Source: Burkholderiales bacterium
GTDB taxonomy: Bacteria; Pseudomonadota; Gammaproteobacteria; Burkholderiales; Chitinimonadaceae
DNA length: 24,258 nucleotides
Assembly (NCBI GenBank): GCA_019234745.1
Contig: JAFAKZ010000065.1
Span: 1 to 24,258, forward strand
Reading direction: 5' to 3'
Below, in pieces: positions 14,659 to 23,213 of this stretch (position 1 is its first letter; each line of letters begins with the position of its first letter). The notes below the pieces were generated by a model. That model was not told where the DNA came from and did no database searches. It saw nothing but the letters and a program-made list of their open reading frames with translations. A program made the position numbers and the translations under genes.

Positions 14659-15777
14659 TTACTGGACCACGAGGTCCGCATGCAGGGCGCCCGCTGCCTT
14701 GATGGCCCTGAGAATGGAGATAATGTCGCGCGTATTGGTCTTGATGCGGGTGAGCGACTGGATCAGGTCGGCCACCGTGTTGCTGGACGAGCTGACGTAG
14801 CCGCTTTCGCCCCGCTCCTGCACGTCCACACGCGAGTTCGACACCGTTTCCGTACGCACGCCAGGACCGGTATCGCGCACGAAGATCGGCTGCGACACGG
14901 TGTTGTCCGTGACGATGGAAATCTTCAGATCGCCATGCGAGATGACCACCTTGGAGATGTGCACGTCGCCACCTGCGACGACGGTGCCCGTGCGTTCGTT
15001 GATGACCACGCGGGCACGCTCATCCGGAGCGACATTCAGGCTTTCGATGCGCGCCATGTAGTCGACCAGGCGCGTGTGCTCCGGCACACGGATCTCGATC
15101 GACTCCGCATCGCGCGGGTCGGCCGTGCCGCTGCCCAGCGCTGCATTGACGGCAGCGGCGACGCGCGCGGCCGTCGTATAGTCGGCGTCCGCCAGCGTGA
15201 AGGTGAGCTTGCCCTCGGCGTTCAGCACGTTGGCCTTCACACCCACTTCCACGCTCGCGCCGTTCGGGATGGAGCCGACCGTGGGGTGGTTCTTCTGCGC
15301 CACGTTGCCGTTCAGGTCGTACTTGTAGCCGCCCACCGAGATGGGACCTTGTGCCAGGGCGTAGACCTTATTGTTCGGCGCCTTGAGCGGCGTGACCAGC
15401 AGGGTGCCGCCGGCCAGGCTGCGCGCATCGCCGATCGAGGTGACGGTGACGTCGATGGTATCGCCCGTCGTCGATACGGCGGGTAGCGCAGCCGTCACCA
15501 TCACGGCGGCAGCATTGCGGCTCAGCACGTCGTCGGGTGCCACGGCCACGTCGAACTGGGCCAGCACATTGGCGATGGATTGGCGCGTCGCCTTGTTGCT
15601 GCTGGAGTCGCCAGTGCCTGCGAGGCCCGTGACGAGGCCGTAGCCGACCAGGGCGTTCTCGCGCCAGCCGGCAAACTTGCCTAGGTCCTTCAGGCGCACG
15701 GCGTCGGCGGACGCAGCGACCTGCAGCGGCAGTAGGCTGGCGGCCAGAAGAAGGGCGATGATTTTGTACGTACGCAT
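14659..15777 (-). CDS. flgI: FlgI, P-ring protein
   Basis: FlgI forms the P ring in the peptidoglycan layer. The 372-residue protein has a Sec signal (about residues 1-25), then the conserved mature start VRLKDLGKFAGWRENALVGY, GLVTGLAGTGDS, and DVLSRNAAAVMVTAALPAV, plus a C-terminal domain with RVVINERTGTVVAGGDVHI and the family end ADLIQSLTRIKTNTRDIISI with ALHADLVVQ. The ATG at 15777 overlaps the flgH stop as TGATG; a GTG at 15780 is the alternative. A P ring implies the structure crosses the cell wall of a Gram-negative cell. Confidence 0.97.
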   Translation of the reverse strand: MRTYKIIALLLAASLLPLQVAASADAVRLKDLGKFAGWRENALVGYGLVTGLAGTGDSSSNKATRQSIANVLAQFDVAVAPDDVLSRNAAAVMVTAALPAVSTTGDTIDVTVTSIGDARSLAGGTLLVTPLKAPNNKVYALAQGPISVGGYKYDLNGNVAQKNHPTVGSIPNGASVEVGVKANVLNAEGKLTFTLADADYTTAARVAAAVNAALGSGTADPRDAESIEIRVPEHTRLVDYMARIESLNVAPDERARVVINERTGTVVAGGDVHISKVVISHGDLKISIVTDNTVSQPIFVRDTGPGVRTETVSNSRVDVQERGESGYVSSSSNTVADLIQSLTRIKTNTRDIISILRAIKAAGALHADLVVQ

Positions 15778-16355
15778 CACAGGCCCGCCCAGGAGAAGAA
15801 ACGGGAAATCCAGCCCGGCTTCTGGTGCGAGGCCAGGTCGCCGTCGCCGAGGTAGCTGATCTTCGCTTCCGCGACGCGGTTGGAAGGCACCGTATTGCTA
15901 TCGGAAATATCCAGCGTACGGATGCGGCCTTCGATCTTGATGCGTTGCTTGTCGGAATTGATCTCGACGACTTGTTCGCCCTTGATCCACAGGTCGCCGT
16001 TCGGGGCGATGTGATCCACCGTCGCGGTGATCTGGGCCAGCAGATTGTCGCTGCGCTGGATGGTGCCGCCGCCGTCGAAGGTCGCGTTCGTGCCGATGGC
16101 CGCCTGATGCGCGTGCTGGTCAGCCGAGGCCTGCAGGCCGGCATTGGTGTTGCGCTGTACGTTGGTGTCCGCGCTTGTCGTGGCGCTGGAGTTCTCGTAG
16201 ATCAGCACGGTGATCGCGTCACCCGGCAGATGGGCGCGCTTGTCCGAGGCGAGCGGCCGGTAGGTCTGCTCGTCGTACAGGTTCTCGGCTTGCGTACCGA
16301 TCGCGGCGAGCGCGAGCAGGATGGGGAGTAGGGCTTTTATCTTCATACGGTTCAT
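15777..16355 (-). CDS. flgH: FlgH, L-ring protein without a lipobox cysteine
   Basis: FlgH forms the outer-membrane L ring. The 192-residue protein has the family core: GDAITVLIYENSSATTSADT, then GNATFDGG-like and QRSDNLLAQITATVDHIAPN, GDLWIKGEQVVEINSDKQ and DISDSNTVPSNRVAEAKISY. The N-terminus is a Sec signal (about residues 4-22) ending in GTQA before ENLYDEQ. No cysteine occurs anywhere in the protein, so it cannot be lipidated as enterobacterial FlgH is. The ATG at 16355 overlaps the flgA stop as ATGA; M4 is a possible alternative start. Confidence 0.96.
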   Translation of the reverse strand: MNRMKIKALLPILLALAAIGTQAENLYDEQTYRPLASDKRAHLPGDAITVLIYENSSATTSADTNVQRNTNAGLQASADQHAHQAAIGTNATFDGGGTIQRSDNLLAQITATVDHIAPNGDLWIKGEQVVEINSDKQRIKIEGRIRTLDISDSNTVPSNRVAEAKISYLGDGDLASHQKPGWISRFFSWAGL

Positions 16356-17311
16356 TTCCCAGATACCTTGACGACGTCGGGTGCGACGATCAGTGCCAGG
16401 ACGGATTCTTCGCTGCCCGTCGCCTTGACGGGGATGCGCTGGCCGACATTGCCTTCGAGCAGGGCGACGGCGCGCGTTTCCAGGGCGACGGCGCCGTCAT
16501 TCAGTTGCAGCGCGACCGTGTCGCCCTCGCTGACGGCGGGCACGGGTTCCAGCATGTTTGCCTGCAGTACCTCGCCGGCCGCCAGATTGCGGCGTAGGCG
16601 CAGGCCCTGGCGGGTGCAGTCGGTGACGGGTGTCGCGTCGAGTTGCGCCAGATCGCGTTCCTGCATATCCAGGTTGGCGCAGGCTAGCACCTGGCCCTTT
16701 TGCAGATCGGTCTTCGCCACCAGCGCCGACTGGCGTGCATGTACCTGGAAGGGCACCTGCATGGTCCGGTAGAAGCTGCCATCGACCAGCACGTCCACGG
16801 ATACAGTCATGCGGCCGCGCAGGCGGTCGATGCGCTGCGTGCGGACTTGAACGGTAACGTTGCCACCGGGCAGCTTGACGGGTGGCAACGCTTCCGGAAT
16901 CAGCTCCAACGACGGCGCATTTGCCTGCAAGGCAGTCCGCAAGTAGTTCTCGGCGGCGCCGGTGATCGCTGCCGTGTCGAAGGGTGCCGCACGCGTTTCA
17001 ATGGTGCTTGCCTCGGCGCCGCCCAGCACGATCTCCGGGTGGCCCGCTTCGCGCAGCAAGCGCGCGACTTCGCGCTGGCTGAGGTGCAGGCTGTAGCCTG
17101 GGCGTGGCGCGGTGGCAAGCACGGTCTGGCGCACGGCCGGCCACTGCGGCGCCGTTGCATCGGCAACATCTACCAGATCGCCCAGCGTGACGTCGCGCCC
17201 TTCCACTACGGCTTCTGCCTTGAGCTGTACGCGCACGGGGGCCGGTGCCGCCCACGCGAACGGGGCTGCGGCCAAAAGCAGCGAGAAGGAGAGGGCGCGA
17301 GCCAGTGTCAT
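16352..17311 (-). CDS. flgA: FlgA, P-ring assembly chaperone
   Basis: FlgA is a periplasmic chaperone for FlgI polymerisation. The 319-residue protein has a Sec signal (about residues 1-22, ending AWAA). An extended N-terminal domain (about 25-170) includes EGRDVTLGDLVDVADATAP, and a C-terminal SAF-type domain (about 190-319) has ARQSALVAKTDLQKGQVLAC and LRRNLAAGEVLQANMLEPVP. It ends with NVGQRIPVKATGSEESVLAL and VKVSGK, the usual FlgA ending. The length matches long FlgA forms. It overlaps flgG by one base (TGATG) and flgH as ATGA. Its place between flgG and flgH, directly before flgI, is sensible for co-assembly. Confidence 0.95.
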   Translation of the reverse strand: MTLARALSFSLLLAAAPFAWAAPAPVRVQLKAEAVVEGRDVTLGDLVDVADATAPQWPAVRQTVLATAPRPGYSLHLSQREVARLLREAGHPEIVLGGAEASTIETRAAPFDTAAITGAAENYLRTALQANAPSLELIPEALPPVKLPGGNVTVQVRTQRIDRLRGRMTVSVDVLVDGSFYRTMQVPFQVHARQSALVAKTDLQKGQVLACANLDMQERDLAQLDATPVTDCTRQGLRLRRNLAAGEVLQANMLEPVPAVSEGDTVALQLNDGAVALETRAVALLEGNVGQRIPVKATGSEESVLALIVAPDVVKVSGK

Positions 17312-18102
17312 CAGGAGCGGCGCAGGTTGTTGGTCATCGACATGATTTCGTCGGATGTCTGGATGACCTTGGCGCTGAGCTCATAGGCGCGCTGCACCAC
17401 CATCATGTCGACCATCTGCGTGACCATGTTCACGTTCGAGCCTTCCAGCGAACCTTGCGCCAGCGTGCCCGTGTTCGCATCGCCTGGCTTGCCGTAGCTG
17501 GCGGCGCCCGAGGCTTCGGTCGGCAGATAGGTGCCGTCGCCCAATGGCGAAAGGGCGCCCGGATTGCTGAAGCTGGCCAGTTCGATTTGACCCACGGCGT
17601 TGGGCTGGGTGGACGTCGTCGTGGTGACCATGACCTGGCCCGACGCCGTGATGGTCAGGCCGGTCATATTGTTGGGTAGGCGGATAGACGGCTTGATTTC
17701 ATAGCCCTGTGGCCCGGTCAGGAAGTTGTCCTTGCTCACGCGGAAGGTGCCGCCGCGCGTGTAGGCGTGGCTGCCGTCCGGCAGGGTGACCTCGAAGAAG
17801 CCGCCGCCCTGGATGGCGATGTCCATGGGCGAACCCGTCTGGGTCAGCGTGCCGAGCGAAAAGTCCTTGCTGACGTTGGCGACCGACACGCCACTGCCGA
17901 AAGGCGTGGCGGCTGCCTGTACTGCATCATGGCCGGTGGCCTGGCGTGCGCCGACCGGGTCGGCGTACATCAGTTCCTGGAAATTGACGTTGCTCGCCTT
18001 GTAGCCCGGCGTGTTCAGGTTGGTCAGGTTGTTGGCGATCGTATCCAGGCCCAGTTGCTGGGCCTGCATGCCGGTTGCCGCGATATACAGGGAGTTGTTC
18101 AT
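17311..18102 (-). CDS. flgG: FlgG, distal rod protein
   Basis: FlgG makes the distal rod that passes through the P and L rings. The 263-residue length is standard. The N-terminus has the FlgG pattern NNSLYIAATGMQAQQLGLDT with ANNLTNLNTPGYKAS; the middle has GSPMDIAIQGGGFFEVTLPD and YTRGGTFRVSKD; the end has GSLEGSNVNMVTQMVDMMVV, QRAYELSAKVIQTSDEIM and NNLRR. The ATG at 18102 has CAGGAATCC upstream. It lies 43 bases after flgF and is followed by flgA. Confidence 0.97.
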   Translation of the reverse strand: MNNSLYIAATGMQAQQLGLDTIANNLTNLNTPGYKASNVNFQELMYADPVGARQATGHDAVQAAATPFGSGVSVANVSKDFSLGTLTQTGSPMDIAIQGGGFFEVTLPDGSHAYTRGGTFRVSKDNFLTGPQGYEIKPSIRLPNNMTGLTITASGQVMVTTTTSTQPNAVGQIELASFSNPGALSPLGDGTYLPTEASGAASYGKPGDANTGTLAQGSLEGSNVNMVTQMVDMMVVQRAYELSAKVIQTSDEIMSMTNNLRRS

Positions 18103-18145
18103 CGAATGGGATTCCTGGTCGATCTCGAATTAGGGGCCGGCGCGA

Positions 18146-18883
18146 TCAAAACTGACCGAGCTTTTGGATGGCGGTGCTGATCTGGTCGTCGTAGCCTTGG
18201 AAAAGCTTCTGCTGCGACTCGAAGTGGCGCGACGTCTCCAGCATGCTGACCATTTCGCGCAGCGGTACAACGTTCGAGCCTTCCAGGAAGCCCGTGCGCA
18301 CGCGTGCCTGCGATTCCTTGCCTTGCGTATCGGCGTGCGTCGGCTTAAGCAGGCCCGTTGCGGTCTTTTCCAGGCCGTGCTTGTCGGCGAAGGCCACGAT
18401 ATTGAGCTGGCCGACGACGTTATCGCCTTCGCTGACTTCCCCTTCGGCAGAGATCGTTACGGGCGCCTTGCCGCTGACCACGATGTCGCCGCCTTTGCCA
18501 TTGACGGCATAGCCGTCCTGGCTGACGAGCCGCCCGCGGTCGTCCAGGTGGAAGTTGCCGGCACGCGTGTACGCGAGGCCCTGCGGCGTGGTCAGTTCGA
18601 AATAGCCATCGCCATCCAGTGCGACGTCAAGCGCGTGGCCGGTGGATTTGAGCGGCCCCGTCGACTGGTCGACCACCGTCGATACGGCCGGCAGCGTGAT
18701 GCTGACCGCGTTACTCACGCCATCGAGCGTGGTGCGCTGCAGAACGTCGCCGAAGGTCTGCGGTGTGGTCAGCGCCCGGCGGTAGCCCGGCGTGGTGCTG
18801 TTGACCACGTTCTGGCTGATCGTGTCGAGGCGCTGCAGATCGTTCTGCATGCTTTGTACGGCAATGGTGAATGCGTCGGCCAT
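18146..18883 (-). CDS. flgF: FlgF, rod protein
   Basis: FlgF is a proximal rod subunit. The 245-residue protein has the rod-family start DTISQNVVNSTTPGYRRAL, the core GHALDVALDGDGYFELTTPQ and YTRAGNFHLDDRGRL, and the C-terminal GFLEGSNVVPLREMVSMLET with the pairing helix ending IQKLGQF. Position before flgG and the divergent N-terminal ISQNVVN motif separate it from FlgG. The ATG at 18883 lies 27 bases after flhA; the ribosome-binding site is weak (TGAGAC). Confidence 0.93.
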   Translation of the reverse strand: MADAFTIAVQSMQNDLQRLDTISQNVVNSTTPGYRRALTTPQTFGDVLQRTTLDGVSNAVSITLPAVSTVVDQSTGPLKSTGHALDVALDGDGYFELTTPQGLAYTRAGNFHLDDRGRLVSQDGYAVNGKGGDIVVSGKAPVTISAEGEVSEGDNVVGQLNIVAFADKHGLEKTATGLLKPTHADTQGKESQARVRTGFLEGSNVVPLREMVSMLETSRHFESQQKLFQGYDDQISTAIQKLGQF

Positions 18884-18910
18884 GTCTCAGGTCTCAATTA
18901 GGGCTATGCC

Positions 18911-20953
18911 TTACGGCGCCAGGGTGACGGCGCCGAAGGCGCGCAATTCGATGGTGGTGGGAATCTCCGCCATGGAGATCACGCGCAGCTGTGGCGCCAC
19001 CCGTTCGGACAGCGTACGGATATGGCGGCGCAAGTCCGGTGCACACAGCAGTACGGGCAGCAGATTGCCCTTCATCATCTTTTCCGCCTGCTGCGCCACG
19101 CGCGCTACCAGCTGCTCGGCGAACTTGGGTTCCACCACCAGGGCGCCGCCCGATTCGACGTCGCGGATGTTCTGCAGCAGGCGCTGTTCGATGGTCGGGT
19201 CCAGCGTCATTACCTGCAGGTGGTCGCGGTCGCCCACGAGCGCCTGGCAGATCACCGCACCCAGGCGCTGGCGCACGACTTCGGTTAGGTAGACCGTGTC
19301 CTTGCTGATGCGCACCTGGTCGGCCAGCGTTTCAACGATGGCTTCCAGGTTGCGGATGGGCACCTTTTCGCGCAGCAGGTTTTGCAGGATGCGCTGTACG
19401 TCGATGACGGACAGCGAGGTCGGGATGATTTCTTCTACCAGGCCTGGCTGCTGGTCGCGCACGCGGGTAAGCAGGCGTTCGGCCTCCTTGCGCGTGAGCA
19501 GGTTGGCGGCCTGCTGCCGCAGCACTTCGCTCAGGTGCGTAATGAACACGGTGGGTGGATCGACCAGGGTGTACTTGGCTGCCCGCGCCACGTCGCGTTC
19601 GGCAGGCTCGATCCATACAGCGGGTAGGCCGTAGGTGGGCTCCTTGGTCTCCTCGCCACGCAGCTTACGCGCGTCCGGCGTGGTGCTGATGGCGAGCAGT
19701 TTGTCGAGCTGCAGGCGGCTGCGGCTGACGGCCACGCCGAAGATGGCAATTTCGTATTCGTTGGCTTCCAGCTTTGCACCGGTGCGGAAACGGACGCTGG
19801 GTAGCACGAGGCCCGACTCCAGCGCGAACTGCTTGCGAAACGCCGCGATGCGGTCCATGAACACGGCTTCGCTGCTGTTGAGCAGCGTGACCAAGTCGAC
19901 GCCGACACTGACCTCGATAGCTTCGACCGTCAGCATGTCGTAGGCGTCCGACTCCGGCTGCTCGGCCAGTTCTTCTTCCGACGCGGCTTCGGTCGCTCCA
20001 CCGCTGCCGCGCTTGAGCAGCATGGCGGCGAGGAAGAAGCCGATAAGCAGCACGGCCGGCAGGGCAGGGATGCCCGGCAGCAACATCAGGCCGGCCAGGG
20101 CAATGGCCACGAACAGCATGGTGCGCGGGTGTGAGGTGATCTGCCGGAAGGCTTCCAGGCTCAGGTTGTCGTCCGATGCCGAGCGCGTCACGATCAGGCC
20201 CGTGCCGACCGAAATCACGAGCGCCGGTACCTGGGTGACGATGCCGTCGCCGATGGTCAGCAGCGTATAGCTCTGCAGCGCTTGGCCCCAGTTCATGCCA
20301 AGCTGCATCACGCCGATGATCAGGCCGCCGATGATGTTGATGAGCATGATGATGATGCCCGCGATGGCATCGCCCTTCACGAACTTGCTGGCGCCGTCCA
20401 TGGCGCCGTAGAAGGCTGCTTCCTTGCTCAGGTTCTTGCGGCGGCGCTGCGCTTCCTGCTGGTCGATGAAGCCCATGTTCAGGTCGGCATCGATACTCAT
20501 CTGCTGGCCGGGCATGCTGTCGAGCGTAAAGCGCGCGGCCACCTCCGATACGCGCTGGGCGCCGTTCGTCACCACCACGTACTGCACGACGATCAGGATG
20601 AAGAACACGATCAGGCCGATCACGTAGTTCCCACCCACGACGTAGGAGCCGATGGCGCCGATCACGCGGCCGGCGTCGGCGTCGCGCAGGATCAGCCGTG
20701 TCGCAGCGACGTTCAACGACAGGCGGAACAACGTGGCGATCAGCAGCATGGACGGGAAGGTGGAGAACTCCACTGGCCGGTCCATATAGAAGGTGAGCAG
20801 CAGGATCAAGAGTGCGAAGCTGAAGTTCGCCAGGATCAGGAAGTCGAGCAGTTGCGAGGGGATGGGCGTGAACAGCACCATCAGCACGCCGACGACCAGC
20901 AGCACCATGAAGATGTCGGTGTTGCGACCGAGGATTTGACGTAGCGCGTTCAT
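18911..20953 (-). CDS. flhA: FlhA, export-gate protein
   Basis: FlhA forms the nonameric export ring and the docking platform for chaperone-substrate complexes. The 680-residue protein has an N-terminal membrane half with eight or so helices (about residues 15-315). It includes the FHIPEP signature around residues 141-158 (RFTLDSMPGQQMSIDADL) and the conserved PSMLLIATLFRLSLNVAATR and KFVKGDAIAGI blocks. A linker with an acidic stretch (about 320-345) leads to the cytoplasmic domain, which has PAVWIEPAERDVA, FITHLSEVLRQQAANLLTRK and VPIRNLEAIVETLADQ. All are expected for FlhA/SctV. The ATG at 20953 overlaps the flhB stop as ATGA. Confidence 0.97.
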   Translation of the reverse strand: MNALRQILGRNTDIFMVLLVVGVLMVLFTPIPSQLLDFLILANFSFALLILLLTFYMDRPVEFSTFPSMLLIATLFRLSLNVAATRLILRDADAGRVIGAIGSYVVGGNYVIGLIVFFILIVVQYVVVTNGAQRVSEVAARFTLDSMPGQQMSIDADLNMGFIDQQEAQRRRKNLSKEAAFYGAMDGASKFVKGDAIAGIIIMLINIIGGLIIGVMQLGMNWGQALQSYTLLTIGDGIVTQVPALVISVGTGLIVTRSASDDNLSLEAFRQITSHPRTMLFVAIALAGLMLLPGIPALPAVLLIGFFLAAMLLKRGSGGATEAASEEELAEQPESDAYDMLTVEAIEVSVGVDLVTLLNSSEAVFMDRIAAFRKQFALESGLVLPSVRFRTGAKLEANEYEIAIFGVAVSRSRLQLDKLLAISTTPDARKLRGEETKEPTYGLPAVWIEPAERDVARAAKYTLVDPPTVFITHLSEVLRQQAANLLTRKEAERLLTRVRDQQPGLVEEIIPTSLSVIDVQRILQNLLREKVPIRNLEAIVETLADQVRISKDTVYLTEVVRQRLGAVICQALVGDRDHLQVMTLDPTIEQRLLQNIRDVESGGALVVEPKFAEQLVARVAQQAEKMMKGNLLPVLLCAPDLRRHIRTLSERVAPQLRVISMAEIPTTIELRAFGAVTLAP

Positions 20954-22035
20954 GCTGCAGCTCCCAGGCGCGTACGCGCGTTGCGGCGGGCGTAGACCCA
21001 GAGCAGGATCTTTGCGGCGAGCGGGTACAGGTCTTCCGGCAGGTAGTCACCGGCCTGGGTGCGCTTATACAAGGCGCGCGCCAGCGGCGGGTTTTCTACC
21101 ACGGGAATGTTGAGCCGCCGCGCCGCCTTGCGCATCTTGGTGGCAAGTCCGCCCGCCCCCTTGGCCAGCAGCTTGGGCGCTGGCATCTGGCCATGCTTGT
21201 AGGAAATGGCGACGGAGATATGGGTCGGGTTGGTGATCAGGACGTCTGCATCGGGCAGCGATCGCATGGCGCGGCTCTGCTTGAGCAGTTCGTTGCGCAG
21301 CTGGCGCAAGCGCGAGCGGATGCGCGGGTCGCCTTCGCGGTTCTTGTGTTCGTCGCGTACTTCCCGGCGGCTCATGCGCATCTTCTTGCTGTAGTCCCAG
21401 CGCGTATAGCCGATGTCCAACAGAGCCAGGATGACGATGACCAGCAGGAGCTTGAACAGCAGCGGGGCGACCTGCGCCATCACTACGCTACCGTGCGCAT
21501 GGGCATCGACCTGGTCCAGCACGAACAGGTGCGGAACGGCGCTCTTTATGACCAGCCATACGACCCAGGTCAGCACCACGAGCTTGATCGTGCTCTTGCC
21601 CGCGTTGTACAGCAGGGTGAGCGAAAAGATGCGCTTTAGACCGGCCGCCGGGTTGATACGCTCGAAGTCCGGACTGATCGGGTGGAAGCTGAAGATGGCG
21701 CCTACTTGCGCGACGTTGGCAAGAATGGCCGCGATCACGATTGCCAGGAAGAGTGGTGCCAGCATGGTCAGCGAGGCGGCAACCTGTTCTGCCAGCCAGG
21801 TACCGGTCAGCGGCGCATCACCCATGCCGGGTTGCGCATAGGCGAAGATGTGCTGCACCAGCTGCAATTCGTGCCGGACGATGGACGGGCCGACGGAAAA
21901 TAGCACAAGCACCAGCGCCGCCAGCACGGCGCCGAAGATGGCCTCCTGGCTCTTCGCCACCTGGCCGCGTTGTTGCGCTTCTCGCAGCTTGTGTGGTGTC
22001 GCGGCTTCGTTGCGGTCGCTTTCCTGGTCGGCCAT
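20950..22035 (-). CDS. flhB: FlhB, export-gate substrate-specificity switch
   Basis: FlhB is an export-gate protein that autocleaves to switch export from rod/hook to later substrates. The 361-residue protein has the conserved start EAATPHKLREAQQRGQVAKS, four membrane helices (about residues 32-210), the SKKMRMSRREVRDEHKNREG linker, and an intact NPTH cleavage site at N269-P270-T271-H272. The cytoplasmic end is normal (HGQMPAPKLLAKGAGGLA, IPVVENPPLARALY). Intact NPTH implies that the specificity switch, and hence later substrates, still matters. The ATG at 22035 has GGGAGAGG upstream and overlaps the fliR stop as TAATG; the open frame from a TTG at 22053 is less likely. Confidence 0.97.
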   Translation of the reverse strand: MADQESDRNEAATPHKLREAQQRGQVAKSQEAIFGAVLAALVLVLFSVGPSIVRHELQLVQHIFAYAQPGMGDAPLTGTWLAEQVAASLTMLAPLFLAIVIAAILANVAQVGAIFSFHPISPDFERINPAAGLKRIFSLTLLYNAGKSTIKLVVLTWVVWLVIKSAVPHLFVLDQVDAHAHGSVVMAQVAPLLFKLLLVIVILALLDIGYTRWDYSKKMRMSRREVRDEHKNREGDPRIRSRLRQLRNELLKQSRAMRSLPDADVLITNPTHISVAISYKHGQMPAPKLLAKGAGGLATKMRKAARRLNIPVVENPPLARALYKRTQAGDYLPEDLYPLAAKILLWVYARRNARTRLGAAA

Positions 22036-22802
22036 TACAGCGCCCTCTCCCAAAACTGGAAAATCGACGCGAACACCTTATTGAACAAGGGTCCTAGGCG
22101 GGTGACGACTAGCGTCAGCAAGAGCATGCCAGCCGCGATCTTCACGGGGATGCTGATCATGAAGATGTTCATTTGCGGCAGCGTGCGCGACACGACGGCC
22201 ATGCCGATCTCGATCAGGAAAATGCAGAACATCACAGGTGCGGCGAGCAGCAGGCCAAAGCTGAACACGAGGCCGAACTGGCCGGCCAGCGCGGCTGGCG
22301 CGACGTGCAGGGGGCCGCTGCCCAGTGGTACGCGCTCCAGCGAATAGGCGATGCCGCGCAGCAGGGCGTGATGGGCATCGACGGTGAAGAACAGTACGAC
22401 GCCCAAGAGGCCGAACAGGGACGCGATCAGCGGACTTTGCGCGCGCGTCATGGGGTCGAACACGTTGGCCAGGCCAAAGCCCAATTGCTGGTCGAGCAGG
22501 TTGCCGGCAAAGGAAAAGGCGGCGAACGCGCACTGTGCGGCGAAGCCCAGCAGGGCACCGATGCACAACTCGCCGATGCCGGCCGTGATGACGCTTCCGG
22601 TGTCGTCGTACGGAATCGGCTTGATGCCAGGAAGGAAGGAAACGAGCGTGGCCGACAGTGCGACCACCAGCAGGATGCGCACGCGGGCAGGAATGCCGAA
22701 GCCGTCCAGTATGGGCGTCATCAGCAACATCGCCCCGATGCGCAGCGAGCACAGTAACACAGAGGTGAGCCACGCCGTTCCGACGTCGATAGCAATCGGC
22801 AT
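22035..22802 (-). CDS. fliR: FliR, export-gate membrane protein
   Basis: FliR is the single-copy subunit of the FliPQR channel. The 255-residue product is very hydrophobic, with about six membrane segments, and carries family blocks such as RIGAMLLMTPILDGFGIPAR, GELCIGALLGFAAQ, GFGLANVFDP, ALAGQFGLVFSFGLLLAAPV and PQMNIFMISIPVKIAAGMLL. The ATG at 22802 lies 6 bases after fliQ. The usual fliQ-fliR-flhB-flhA run is kept here while fliP lies about 17 kb away, so the gate genes have been split. Confidence 0.96.
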   Translation of the reverse strand: MPIAIDVGTAWLTSVLLCSLRIGAMLLMTPILDGFGIPARVRILLVVALSATLVSFLPGIKPIPYDDTGSVITAGIGELCIGALLGFAAQCAFAAFSFAGNLLDQQLGFGLANVFDPMTRAQSPLIASLFGLLGVVLFFTVDAHHALLRGIAYSLERVPLGSGPLHVAPAALAGQFGLVFSFGLLLAAPVMFCIFLIEIGMAVVSRTLPQMNIFMISIPVKIAAGMLLLTLVVTRLGPLFNKVFASIFQFWERAL

Positions 22803-22808
22803 GGCGGC

Positions 22809-23075
22809 TCAGAAATAGGCAGGAATATTGGAAATCAGATCGGTCGCGTACTTCAGCAGCGTCCGCAGCATCCAGGGGCCGAACACCGTGAGGGCGACGA
22901 CAGCCGTGACGATCTTCGGGATGAACGTCAGCGACATGTCCTGCACCTGCGTCACGACCTGCAATACGCTGATCAACAAGCCCACGAGCAACGTCAAAGC
23001 CAGCACTGGTGCGCAAATCAGCAAAGCATTCCACAACAGCTGGGAGACCAGCTGCAGCACTGCGTCCGAACCCAC
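22809..23075 (-). CDS. fliQ: FliQ, export-gate membrane protein; first gene of the locus
   Basis: FliQ is a two-helix subunit of the FliPQR channel. The 88-residue product from GTG at 23075 has helix 1 about residues 15-38, a loop with QVVTQVQDMSLTFIPK, helix 2 about 53-75, then MLRTLLKYATDLISNIPAYF, all typical. I choose GTG 23075 (giving MGSDAVLQLV) because it aligns with the usual family start and has GGGGGTGGT just upstream. In-frame GTGs at 23084 and 23090 and an ATG at 23168 would add an atypical N-terminus. It is the first gene of the minus-strand run and lies next to the divergent promoter region. Confidence 0.92.
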   Translation of the reverse strand: MGSDAVLQLVSQLLWNALLICAPVLALTLLVGLLISVLQVVTQVQDMSLTFIPKIVTAVVALTVFGPWMLRTLLKYATDLISNIPAYF

Positions 23076-23095
23076 AATTACCACCCCCACAACTC

Positions 23096-23114
23096 GCCAG
23101 GCATGCCGCCTGGC
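23096..23114 (-). other. Perfect 7-bp hairpin in the fliQ leader
   Basis: GCCAGGC and GCCTGGC form a perfect 7-base-pair stem with a 5-base loop, 20 bases before the chosen fliQ GTG. It could modulate translation or mRNA stability of the first operon gene, or be an inverted-repeat protein site. No T-run follows, so it is not a terminator. Confidence 0.35.
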
Positions 23115-23183
23115 AACCATTCTTCGTAACTTATTTGTAACCGCCAGCGCTTCTTGCAACATTTTCATGTAAAAAGCGTGCGA

Positions 23184-23213
23184 ATGGTATGCGTAAGTAT
23201 ATTGTTTAGTCAA
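23184..23213 (-). promoter_or_regulatory. Candidate sigma-70 promoter for the flagellar operon
   Basis: On the minus strand a TTGACT hexamer (plus coordinates 23208-23213) is followed after 18 bases by TACCAT (23184-23189). The first matches the -35 consensus at 5 of 6 positions, the second the -10 consensus at 4 of 6. Transcription would start near 23177, leaving a leader of about 100 bases before fliQ that contains the hairpin at 23096-23114. It sits in the AT-richest part of the gap. Confidence 0.35.

Noticed and set aside
13827..14681. Single 284-residue protein covering flgB and flgC
   Set aside because: Its first half is out-of-frame flgB sequence; flgB and flgC each start at their own ATG with a TAATG junction.
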